In this document: in pieces, positions 47,736-59,123 of the stretch
Numbering within the stretch: the stretch's first letter is position 1
Layout of the letters: each line of letters opens with the position of its first letter
Source: Dipteronia dyeriana
Lineage: Eukaryota; Streptophyta; Magnoliopsida; Sapindales; Sapindaceae
DNA length: 64,000 nucleotides
NCBI GenBank assembly: GCA_032871835.1
Contig: CM065295.1
Location: forward strand, 66,089,687 to 66,153,686
Reading direction: 5' to 3'
Position numbers and translations under genes: made by a program
Notes under the pieces: generated by a model
Told to the model about the DNA's origin: nothing
Databases searched by the model: none
The model's input: only the letters and a program-made list of their open reading frames with translations

Positions 47736-48279
47736 GGGTAGGTAAAAAACAAATAAACAGAACCGAACTGATCAAATCAGTTTTTTTTCGGTTTTCTTAT
47801 GTTGGCTGGTTCGGTTCAGTTTATTTTTTGAAAACCGATTGAATTGGTTTTTTTTTTTTGGTTCGTTATCCCAAACTGGAAACCCGAACTGAGATCCAAC
47901 TTATATAAAAAAAACCTAATTTAATGTTCAACAGTCCATGAAACTATAAAACAGTGAAAGTGTGTCACAACATTTTGTTTTAGTTTTTTTTTTTGCTGAA
48001 TTTTATTTTAAATTAGTATTTTTAATTTGTTCAAGCCCATAATTTAATTAGGTCGAAGGCCTAAAGGGATTAAAATATAAAAATATATGTAATAATTAAA
48101 GCCCATGAATTTGACCCAGTAGGACCAAAACTGAAAAAACCGAACCGAACCGAACTTGTCCAATTCGGTTGGTTTTTGATTTGTTGACATTTTCAAATTT
48201 TATTGGATCAGTTCGTATTTTCAGAAACCGAACTTTATCTGGTCTATTGAAAAATGAACCAATCCATTAAACATCCACC
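47736..48279. mobile_element. hAT-type element with CCGAAC subterminal repeats, 544 bp
   Basis: Begins GGGTAGGTAAAAAAC and ends TTAAACATCCACC. Flanks CATAGTTA (47728-47735) and CATAATTA (48280-48287) match at 7 of 8 bases, fitting a hAT 8-bp duplication. The ends are rich in AACCGAACC/GGTTCGGTT in opposite orientation. No transposase. Confidence 0.65.
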
Positions 48280-48287
48280 CATAATTA

Positions 48288-48935
48288 AATGGTTTCAATC
48301 GTTGGGATTTAATGTTTTGATATCTTCTTGTTTTAGAAATGCATACCAACTCTTTGAATCAAGTTAGATATTGAATTTATTTGAGATTTTAATTGGAAAG
48401 ACACCACTGTTAATTGAATACTACTCACTTGAATGAAAGAGATATATTGAGAGCACACCAATCCAACATATCTTGGTCTTTAATTCTATTAAAGCTTAAA
48501 AGCAATTTCTCCACACCTAAGCTACACACCCATAATGGAGTTCTGGGTGAGATTTGAGTGGTTCTTAGAGCCACATATAAGAATAGATTGACCATAATTG
48601 ATTGGATAAGTTCTTAATGAAGTTTAACTGGTTCACCTCCATTTGTTCACGAATTGTATTGACTCCCTAATCTCCTTACATACTTTCATATCATATTTTC
48701 TTATTGAATGTTAGTTGTTAATTTAGATATTTTATTTGTTAATTTTAGTTGTTAAACTTAGTTGATAATTCACAATCAAACTCTTGAACTTTAACTTTTT
48801 ACACTTAGAATTGTTTAGACTTGCAATTTGATTAATACTAACGATCCTTGCTTATCGATATACTCATCTCTTGGACTTGTGCACATTGCTATTTGACCAA
48901 CATTCTATTTCACGACAAAACAATATGCATAAAAA
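48288..48935. other. Intergenic, nothing recognised
   Basis: AT-rich DNA without coding or repeat landmarks that I can identify. Confidence 0.35.
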
Positions 48936-48939
48936 ATGT

Positions 48940-49335
48940 TTGTCAGTAAGGTATACAGATTCTGATTTCCAATCAGATCAGTTTCTGTGTTCACACTTGG
49001 TAGAAGAGCTATAATATGGATGAGTATCAAACAATCTTACATTGTTGATTCTACCATGGAAGCTGAGTATGAAGATGCTTGCAAGTAGCCAAAAATGAGT
49101 AATAGATGCTTGAGTATGTAGATGCTTGGATGAGTATAAAGTATGGCTCCAGAAATTCTTGATAGACCTTGAGGTTATCCCTAAGTGTAGAAAAGCATAT
49201 CACATTTTTTTGTGATAATAGTGGGCCTGTGGCTAATGCAAAAAAGCCAAAGAGTCACAAAAGGGGAAAACATATATAAAGAAAATATCATTTACTTAGG
49301 AAAATTGTACAAAGAGAGGATGTGACACTATGTAC
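48940..49335 (+). pseudogene. Copia RNase H fragment
   Basis: Parallels 45005-45340 of the full copia element: YTDSDFQSDQF, then IVDSTMEAEYEDACK in one frame (about 49040-49085), and CDNSGPVANAKKPKSHKR (about 49208-49262). It is internally deleted and rearranged, for example the STSG motif is missing. It is diverged from the neighbouring element, so it comes from another copy or family. Confidence 0.7.
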
Positions 49336-51290
49336 GACAGATGTTGAAGTATTTTTGAAAGATCGTTCTCAGAGATTAAGTAGATTATTGGTTAAAACTA
49401 ATAATCTGGTGTAAAATCTAATCTAAGTGCACGAAAATTGAACTGAATCAAATTACTCATTTTGGAATGCAAAATTAAAATATCTTAGAGTAAAGCACCT
49501 AAATATATCTCAAACAGTCAAACCACAACTGGAATTGAATCAATTGAAAGTGAATATGGATGATGATGAGACTAGGGAATCAATATAGTCAAGCTATGAA
49601 CAATCGGGTATCATCAATTTTGACATCATTAATGCTTAACTACTCAAGTTAGGACCAAACCTTTTCTTTAGTATGATTGAATCAATTACCTTAAACCTTC
49701 ACTCATCTATGACACTTAGTAAGAGTTCTGGAAAAGATATATTTCAAATACAATGATTTAAACGGTCAAAATCAATTTAGATTGACGTCTGGACTTGATT
49801 GGTTCATTGACTTCTTTCTTCTCTATCGTGATGTTCTGGTACCGATACACTAGCCGTGACATCCTCCGGACTAGTCTTCGCTAAAACTGGGCACTTTTGT
49901 CGCGGTGTCCATGTGACGCTTTGGCCTCGACATATCTGATGGTTGGGTCGTTGTTGCTTTGAAGTGACATGGCCACGACATTCCTTAGCTCAGTTTTTCT
50001 TTTTTCTCCCTTTTGAATTTTTTGCACTTGAAATTTCTCCATTTCTCGTAAATGCTTCTATCACATGAAAACACCTGTAACACTTGATTCACACAGTTAA
50101 ATCACGGGAATTTGAGCAAAAAGTGTCAAGAATGAGGGCCAAAAGTCATATACTTTTTGATTCGATTAGTGGTCGTCGGTCCCCGTAGAGGCCACTTGCC
50201 TCCACAGGATGCTGAGATGGCATAGCCTCCTTCCCTTCTCATGGTTCCCTCCAAAAAAAAACTTTAGAACTCCTCTCCCTCTTATTTTTGACTTTGAAAA
50301 AGATTTGTGCATAATTTTTCTTTGTTTTTCTCTCAACTTGAAATCATCATATCTCACTCATTTCTTATTGAAATTGAGTAATTAAAAAGGAAGAGAATAA
50401 TTTTTGAAGTCTTATATCTTCTCCAAGTGAACTTGAAGTCTTTTGTTCAAATATTTTTGGTATTCTACATTAATTTTGTGGCTGCACTCAAATTGACAAG
50501 GTATTTGTTTATCTTTTGATTTCTAAGTTTTTAAATGCTCAAATACCTTGGGTCTTCTTCCTATTTTAGTGTATGTAACTTGAACAAATGTTTTCAGAAG
50601 GTAGAGCTTCAATTATAAGCGAGATTTGTCTAATTAGAGACTTAAATGTGATTTAGGTTTTCTTAAATCTAAAATTTCACATGTTTGAGAGTTGTATTAT
50701 GACCAGCTCATATCCTAGGGCTATGTGTGTGTTAATTGATTTTATCTTGATGATTGATAGTCTTTACATGTGCTAGGACTCATTAGTTGAATATATTTAG
50801 GATTAATATATTTAATTTTATATTTAGAGCCTTAGAGAGTAAATTGATTATTTTGTAAATATGTACTCTAAATATTTACTAGAGAATTTCACTGAACATA
50901 TTTTTTTATTCTAGTATTTTTTATTTTAGTTCTAAAGTCTTGAATATGTGCACAATTTAATACGTTATGTTTTCAAGCTTAAGTTTGCATGAACATTATC
51001 TAGGATTTAATTGTGAATCGATTAAATTGCATATTCTAGGTTTTTGTTCATGTATAAGAACTAGAAAACTTTGTTTGTGATCTTTCATGCCTATGTTTAG
51101 TTCTTCATGAAGTGTACCTAATCCATACATCTCCTATGTGATTTGCATCATTTGTGTGATGTCAATTGTTTGGATTATAAACTAGAAAAATATGCATCGT
51201 GTGCTCATTGATCATTTCTAGTTTCCATAGGATATCTTGATCACATATTCTATATTGCATATGTTTATATTTGCATACATTTGATCATGT
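49336..51290. other. Intergenic / unclassified, no gene recognised
   Basis: Ordinary AT-rich sequence. A weak minus-strand frame at 50166-50357 has no domain. It could include LTR sequence of the gypsy element to the right, whose LTRs I could not delimit. Confidence 0.3.
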
Positions 51291-51660
51291 TTATGAAGTC
51301 CTTGTAAAAGGCATGAGGTCTTGACTTAGATCGGGAAGATCCGAAAAGTTAAGCAAGGAAGTTTCGATCGGGATGATCCGGATAGTTGAACAAGAAAACT
51401 TTCTAGAGGCATGTGAAGTGTCTTGGATAGAAAGTGGCAAGTCTTTCATTAGTTAAAGGCCCACATATATGGTAAAAGGGATACCCAATAGGAAATAGAC
51501 AATCGGGAGGATTAGTCACTTTTAAGGGTGTACTTTTATCTAACTAGTGAAAGGTGGCGTTGTCGGTGGTTGTTGAATCAACCCGTGGATGTTTCCTTTT
51601 CGGAGGTTTTACCACGTAAAAAATAACGTGTCAAATGTCTCTATCTCTATCTCTTTTATA
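51290..51660 (+). repeat. LTR-like segment related to 37080-37420
   Basis: GATCGGGAAGATCCG and GATCGGGATGATCCG occur as a close pair. Then GGGATACCCAATAGGAAAT, GTGTACTTTTATCTAACTAG, GGTTTTACCACGTAAA and GTGTCAAATGTCTCTA follow in the same order as the diverged copy near 37220-37390. It is a second member of that retrotransposon family. No complete LTR could be delimited. Confidence 0.55.
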
Positions 51661-52009
51661 TTTGTATATGTGATTGATTGTATCTTGTTTAGATCTTCAT
51701 TTATTCATATCTTGGTAAACAAGATTCTTGTAAAGACAGATGCAAACATTCATTTGATCAAAATGGTATATACCATTTATCTTTGTAAATTGACTTATTT
51801 GTATTTTGTCATTCATTCGTTTGTACTTGTGTATATTGAACGTATATATTGATACAAGTGATAGTTGATTTATGTTTTAGTTTGATCCCTTCACTTGCAA
51901 ATAATAGACTTTAATTGACATGCCTAATTGAATATGCTTTTCATTAGTCTATGTGTGTTTTCATATCTTTAATGTGTTGTGTCGTACTTCATTTACAATT
52001 ACATCTCAG

Positions 52010-55000
52010 GTATGAATCCTTCCTTTCGCCATCATTATTCTGAATTATGCATGCAGGCTGTTGAAATAGGCTATAAGGAAAATATAGCTAGACTTGAATC
52101 TATATTATGAGGTCGCTTCCGTGCGCCTACTTCCCAATCTCAACTCATTGCTCTCCACATAGATTACTCAATTGCTAGTCCTGAGTTTTTACCTCCATAT
52201 GCTAATATTCATGCCTCTTCTTCTGTTGGTGCATGCCTTGATATGTCGAAGAATACAAGTACCAGTCACGGAAGCAGAGCCTCTACCAGGAACTCTCCCT
52301 TTGTTATAGTGGAATTAAAGATTTCATCCCAAAGGTTGAAGCTGGCTGATGTTCCTAAGAGGTGCCGAGTGCACTTACTGAGGTTATCTACTAAACAACC
52401 ATACGCTTTTGACTGTGAGGCTAACGTGGTAGTCGAATGAGAGCTCGTAAAATTTATGGATAGGTTTGATATCCCTTGATTGATGGAACTGATTCCTAGC
52501 GGTCAGCACGCCGTATAGAACCCACCCCATGTGCTGTTGCTATTTACGTTGCCATGCTTTCTTCTGGAGTTACTCTGTCATTTCAGCCATTTATCGCCAT
52601 ATTTTTGGTAGATACGGGGATTGCTCATGCATAGCTGACCCTAAATTCTTATCGGGTGTTGAGCAACTTATGATATTTATGGAAGAAGATCGGGGTTAGC
52701 CACCCCCGACCCCTCAAGAGATTTATAATTTCTACATCCTCGGTCACTCGGATACTGGGGGCAGTTTCCATCTTCAATCCAACACGCCCAGCCACTGGAT
52801 CCCTAGCAACTTTGAGGAAAAACCCACCCCCGTATCCAGTAAGGATCATAAGAGCTTTATATGGTGTTACCATTATCAAACAAATACTGAAAGAACAATA
52901 GGTTCTTCATCAAGGGTGACTGGGGTGAGACGATCGTGCCTTACCCCCTTCAGAACCTATCTAGAAATAGTGTCCCAAGACACTTTTGCAACCCTGAGCT
53001 ATTAAATAAAACACCAGTTAAGCTGACTCGGGCCAAGACAGTTTGGTAGTTACTGCACTCATATTTCATGGGAGGCCAGAGACTGTTGCTCATTGTATTT
53101 GGAGAAAGACTTGATCGATTTTGGGCTCTTCCCTGCCATATCCAGCAGACGCAAACGTTATTTTTCAGTATTTGAGATGGACATCATAGTTGGCAATCAA
53201 GTAGAGAAAACTATAAATATGGACAGGCTTAGCAAGAGAGAATTCGTTAGCTAAATGGCTATGGGAACCGTACCCTCTGAGCATGATCTGAAGAAACATA
53301 TCTGTGAACCTGATCCTAACACATCAATAAGCCCGATCGGACAAGCTTAGAGAGTAAACACAACGCTCCCCAAGGGACAGTAGGAGAGGATCTTCCAAGG
53401 AAAGGTCCACCTTGGAGAGGTCCACCAAAGAGAGATCCATCAAAGAAATGGCTAGCAGAAAGGTGGCCAAAACTGTAGAGGGGTCCTCCGTAACCGTGGC
53501 TGCTCGTAAATAGAAGGAGTCCTAACTTGAAGTGGATTCAGAGGTTTCTCGTGTTAGAGTTAGGCTTGCAGATCCTGAGAAAGATGATGATGATTAGAAG
53601 ACCTTGATTGATCTGATCTTGAGGGAGCATCAGTCGAAAAAAAGGGATAATCACATTTTTATGACATCTGCTTCCCTTCCTTTTGAACGGATTAGGGTCA
53701 TTGGCCAATTCATGATTGAGGCTGGTCAAGAGACTAACCTTCAACTAACAACACCCTTATCTTAGAACCATTTCAAGCTCAAGACGATCACCCAATCAGT
53801 CAGGTTTCAGCCGATCCATCTGTGCAATAGACTGGAAAGACTCCAATGACAGTTCATGGTCAAACATCATATAGTCTTTACTGATTCTAACTCTAACGGT
53901 GATGAGACTAGCCTAACTTAGCCTATCACAGAAGACAATGCGTTTGATCACGCTGAAGAAGACATTGACAAAGTGTCTATACGATTAGGTAGACCATTTG
54001 TGGCCTTGTCGAACGTTGAAGTTGGCTCACCTAGTGAGTAATGCTGAGACAAGCAAGGTCGGGAGCACCGTCCATAATCAATCAGCCCTCATGCTCCTAG
54101 ACGTACCACTGAAGCTTTGTCCTAGTGATGAGGATGGTGAAGTTCAGCATACCGGGGAGCCAGAAGAGACAACCTCATTGATAGTCCTTCAAGCTAGAGA
54201 GATCGAGGAGACTCCAAATGCATAAGTTATTGTAGGCTCGACATCTTCAACAATACCCTTGACCATCCCCTCATCTAGTCATGAAGGAGTAATCCTTCCA
54301 CCTTCGTCGATTAGAGAGCCATCTAGGCCTCTTCTCCCTTCAAGTTCAAGTGATTCATCTGCTGACCCCCTTGCCATGCTACATTTCATGTCTGTTGGTG
54401 AAGGGTATATTGGGGATGAATAATGGAATCAGGCCAGAACTGCCAACAGCTTTGAGCGGATATGCAAGATTTTCAATAGTGATGTTTATTTTGGTAGTTT
54501 TCAACTCTCATCTTTACTTAGGCTTATCTTCATTTTTACTCTTTTTTTTATAGGATGTGAAGGAATTGACTCGAACTCTGGTTTCTTAAAATAGACAGAT
54601 TGTGAAAATATCTCGACTGATAAGGGATCTCACTGAGAAAAATGAAGTTCTCAAATCCTCTTCAGCCAGCGAGTCAAAAATCAAGCAATCATACAAAGAA
54701 AAGCTGAAAAAATGTGATTCAACTAATGTTGCCTTGAGATGGTCGCTGGCCAGTGTTCAGAGTAGGGGTTCATAGCCAGCGAGAACGTTAGGGAGTTTAT
54801 CACGAAGAATAATGAGTTGGAAGTGAGAGTGGCCAAATCTGAATTGTGGTGCGTTGAACTTGAGTCCAGGGCCACCTTGGCTGAGGCAGAGGCTGCCAAA
54901 CTTAGAGACGAAACCAAAATTACCCAAGACACATTTGTTTCCTCTAAATAATCTATGCTAGAGTCACAGTAGGAATCAGATGAAGCTCAACTTCGGTATG

Positions 55001-55720
55001 AGAGACTGGCTAAAGATTTGAAGCAACAACATGTCTACGTGGAAGTGCTTTCGTAGAATGCCAGACTAGCTTTTGAAGCTCAGAACGTCAATCGATATAA
55101 GAGGTCTTTTGCTTTCAAGGTGATTATGCTGAAGGAGCTTAAGTAAGGGCTGATAACCTCTCAGATGTTTTTTGGGTGTCAAAGATCAGTATTCAGGGGA
55201 GACTCACTAGAAATGGGATCGGGTGATCCAGAAGCATAAGGTTGAGTCTCTAGATGCCATAAAAAAAATAGAGGATAAGATGGAGAGCCTATTGTAAATC
55301 GATCGGGAATGACCCCCACATCATGCATATAGAGCTCTCTTCCAAGTCCTCTTTGGTGACCTTCCATGCAGGAGAGGAGAGTGACACTTTGATGAAGAGA
55401 ACTGACATTGATAACTTACCCAATGCTGATTACTCTCCCTTCATGACCGATGACCCAGATGATGATATCTGCTGGCCAAACCTCGGGGACCTGACCAAAG
55501 GCTATGATGATAATGATAAGCCTTCTGGCAGTTCTGGGCTTGGAGGTCCCTTGAGCACACCTAGAGCTTCATTCTGCTGCACCATTGCTTACTCTTCGTA
55601 TGTATTTTTCTTCAAATATTTGTTTTTACAGATTCTCTGTAAAGTTGTACGGATGATTCTTTCATTAATAAAATTCTTTGTCCATCATAAGTTTGTTTTT
55701 ATTGTCACACTAAGTTGAAG
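52010..55720 (+). pseudogene. Antisense extra ORF of the Tat-type gypsy element (putative gypsy-type transposon protein), decayed
   Basis: Lies 3' of the minus-strand pol but reads on the plus strand. 52243-52440 is open and continues in other frames through GVTLSFQPFIADIF and VEQLMIFMEEDRG. This resembles the plant putative gypsy-type transposon domain found as an extra ORF in Tat-lineage Ty3/gypsy elements. From about 54560 it turns into a long coiled-coil-like region: ISRLIRDLTEKNEVLKSS, KIKQSYKEKLKKCDSTNVA, TKNNELEVRVAKSE, LESRATLAEAEAAKLRDETK. It ends near 55720 after an acidic tail (FMTDDPDDDICWPNLGDLTK). Many stops and frameshifts interrupt it. The known antisense ORFs have no established function. 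Domain identity is inferred from layout and partial resemblance. Confidence 0.55.
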
Positions 55721-55789
55721 GACATGTCTTAACCGAACGATTTGTATACAGTCTGGGTCACTCATTAACTTAAGCTATAGGTATAACAG

Positions 55790-56030
55790 AGTCAGGTGAC
55801 ACTGACTTTATCTTGATCGATTATCTTTATTAACCGACCACTTTATTGGCCCGAACGGTTATCTGATTGATGATCTTTGACTCGATCAATTATCATTCTT
55901 ACTGACCAAACTTGGCCTATCTTGATCAGTTATCTTGTTAATTGATTACCTTTTTTCTTGACCTGATTAGTTATCTTTTTAACTGATCAAATTTGGTCTA
56001 ATCCAATTTGTTGTTTTTGTCAAGTAGTGT
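55790..56030. repeat. Degenerate about 40-bp tandem repeat (TTGATCGATTATC...TGACCAAA)
   Basis: Four to five diverged units of the form TTGATCAGTTATCTTNTTAACTGACCAAATTTGGCC (quoted in parts: TTGATCGATTATC, TTAACCGACC, ACTGACCAAACTTGG) lie between the antisense ORF and pol. Confidence 0.6.
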
Positions 56031-56550
56031 TCTTTTCATGGACCATTTGCATGGTATCTAATATATAGACGCTTGTATATTTTCTATCAACTAAGTCATT
56101 GGGACGTCTTCCAATAGTCTATTGCTTAAGATTCGCTACAATGGGGGTAGTTCACATTTCATCAACTTAACTTAACACTGCTCAATATTTTATTGGCAGT
56201 CGTTCAAGAATGAATGTCTTATTTCACCATTTAGCTTTCTATGTATCTCATTTAGTACCTATGACCTGAAGGCGTTCTAACAGTGGTTCTATACTTCCAA
56301 TTAGTTTTGGTGAGTGTGTATTGTATTTACGATATATGCTTTCGGCCTCTTAATCAGGCCTCTCAATCACCCATTTGGCATTAACATTCTTAGGTGTTAG
56401 GAGTTTGCCTTTGTAAATGAAGGTAAAATTAGAACATGTTTTCCTGACTACTTGGAATTCTTCCCTCATGGGGACTTTTATTGATAACTTCAATCAATTT
56501 TGCTAAGATAAAATAACAATTGATTAGAAATAAATAAAACTTACGCTAAT
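56031..56550. other. Spacer between antisense ORF and pol of the gypsy element
   Basis: No domain or bounded repeat recognised. Presumably untranslated internal sequence of the retrotransposon. Confidence 0.35.
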
Positions 56551-58516
56551 TCTAACATCTATCTAAAGAAAGAAAAGGGTAAATCATATAAACCGAGTCC
56601 TCTAAGGATAGAAAATCTTCAAGTATTGGACATTGTACGGTCAGGGAAATTCTCCCCCATCTGGTCGAGTAAGACGATATGCTCCATGACCAGCTATCTC
56701 GACCACCTGTAGTGCCATTCGCACTTGTCTGCCAATGATCCAGCTGCTCTCTCTGTATTTGGGGATACTTTTCTGAGAACCAAATCTCCAAGCTGAAATC
56801 TTATTTCATGGATATGCGAGTTGTAATATTTGGTTGCCCTCTGTTGGTAGGCAGTGTTTCTTACTTTTGCTAAGTCTCTTTGTTCTTCTAGCTCATCTAG
56901 GTTCAGTTCCATCATGCCCACGTTTGTGTCAGGATCATACAGATGCACTCCTGGAGAGGTGTAAATTACCTCGACTAGGATTATTGCTTCACTCCCGAAT
57001 GTCAGCAAATAGGGAGTTTCCCCTATTGACGTTCTCTCTGTTGTTCGATAAGCCCAAACTACATCGTGCAGTTTGTCTGCCTAGTTTCCTTTCTTGGCGT
57101 CAAGCTTGGCTTTCAAGATGTACTTGATGACCTTGTTCACAACCTCAGTCTGCCCATTTGTTTGAGGATGGGTGTGTTAGGGTTTATGTCATAAAGATGT
57201 AATTTATAAATTGATTTATTAAATAAATAAAAGGAAAAGTTCAATTCATTCTTGTTGTGTTATTTATTATATAACTTATGCATTTATTTAACATCCAAGA
57301 TTGGCAGATGTAATCCCAAACTGTGTATATGAGTGTCATATACAGATGGATACAGTAAGAGACGTGCAATCTAAAGAGTCCATAGATAGCAAATAAAGCT
57401 GGATACTTTATTTGTGGTTAATCTATAGCTGCGGTCCATTCTGTAATATACGATGATACTATCTTGAATCATTCATATGAGATATGGGAATGGATGCACC
57501 TTGTATGATGTGATCATATAGAACTGGGCCATGATCTATATGAATCTCTCACCAAGATTCGTTTACCGTTGAGATTCATATATATCAACTAAATATGGCT
57601 ATATGTGGGTGATCTTAATCCTGAGTGTCTTATCGACTTCTTCAGGTTAGATCGTGGTCTTTGATATACCATGGGTGAGGTCAGATGCATTTCCTAATCA
57701 ATATACTCCGTATGTTGGGATTGCGGTTTGGCTTGTGGTTAGGAAGGTTTGTTCACAATAGTGGAATCCACTCCTTCTTGTGAGAAGTAGATGATAGTTC
57801 CCTTAAGGGTTGATTCGGGGCTTGGACAATATGAGCGCTCTCCTAATTTCGTAAGGAAATAGGATTTATTGTTCATTAGAGAATCAATGGTACTTAATGG
57901 ATATATGTGATTAGAGGGGTATAACGGACATTATGACCCCAGCTCTAATTATGAACTACTGTGGAGGATCACACCATATGTAATAGCTATATCGATGGAC
58001 ACAGAGTTGTATCGGTCTGTGTAAAAGCGTCTACAGTTGAGAGAGTACAGCTTCGGGTTTTTAGTGGAATAACATCGGAGTTAATAATCAATGAATATTA
58101 ATTAAAGAGTTTAATTAATGATTCCGAGGAATATTGGAGCTCAAAATATTGTGGGTCCATTAGGTCCCCTTGCTAGCCCGATTGATTTAGGTAACAAGGG
58201 TCACGGTTAATTAATTGGATTGTCCAATTAATTGGATTGTCCAATTAATTGTGTTACAAAAGTGACACGTATATATTCAGAATTAATTGAATAATGAGAT
58301 TATTTAATTAATGATTGTTAATAGTTAAATTAATTAAATAATTAGATTATTTAATTATATTGATAATTATGAATTATTAATTAATTATTAATTGGAGGGT
58401 GTTAGTTGATATATGGATTTAGGTGAAGATAAAATAATAGGATTATTTTTATCTTACTAAATCATTTATATAAGTATTTGAATTTAAGTTTAAATTTAAA
58501 ATATTTATTATCACTT

Positions 58517-58525
<9 letters not shown>

Positions 58526-58567
<42 letters not shown>
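58526..58567. repeat. (AT)n microsatellite in the solo LTR
   Basis: About 20 AT units. A further TA run lies at 58757-58775, and related TA runs occur at the matching place in the other two LTR copies. Confidence 0.92.
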
Positions 58568-58569
<2 letters not shown>

Positions 58570-59017
58570 AAAAAGATAATTAAAAGAAATATATCAATTA
58601 ATAAAACAAGAGATTGCATTGGATGTAAATTGGTGTGTACATGAAACAATAGTCAAAAGAAGAATTTGCATAGGATGCAAATAGTTAATTCATATATGAT
58701 ATATATTTGTAAGCAAGCAAGAGGTATTTATTTTTTGATATGGGACAGCAGCAGTGATATATATATATATATATTGTGAGCAACGGTGGAAAAATATATA
58801 TTTGTGCAAAAAGCGAGAGCAACAGAGTTATATATATATATATATTTGTGTAAAAGCGAGAGCAGCAGTGATATATATATTCATGTTTGATGTGTTTTTG
58901 AAACACATAGAAGAAAGAGTTTCTTCAATTCTCTCTACATCCTCCATTCAAGTTCCTGAGATCGTGACGCGCCCACACGCAGTTACCAGTTCCGGGAGAT
59001 AGCGAGGAAGATCGAGT

Positions 59018-59123
59018 GGTTCAGACAGGAGCACATCGTAAAGAGGAGTCTCCAAACATTGGTAAGATTGGTTCAGACAGGAGCATATCAAAAAGTGAAG
59101 GAGCCTCCAAACGTTGGTAAGAT
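59018..59123 (+). repeat. 52-bp tandem duplication near the 3' end of the solo LTR
   Basis: GGTTCAGACAGGAGCA...TCCAAACATTGGTAAGATT occurs twice, at 59018 and 59070. The two LTRs of the full element have it once. It spans a GGTAAGAT, a consensus-like 5' splice site. Confidence 0.85.

Noticed and set aside
58685..59002. Frames containing IYIYIY runs
   Set aside because: Translation of TA microsatellites within the solo LTR.
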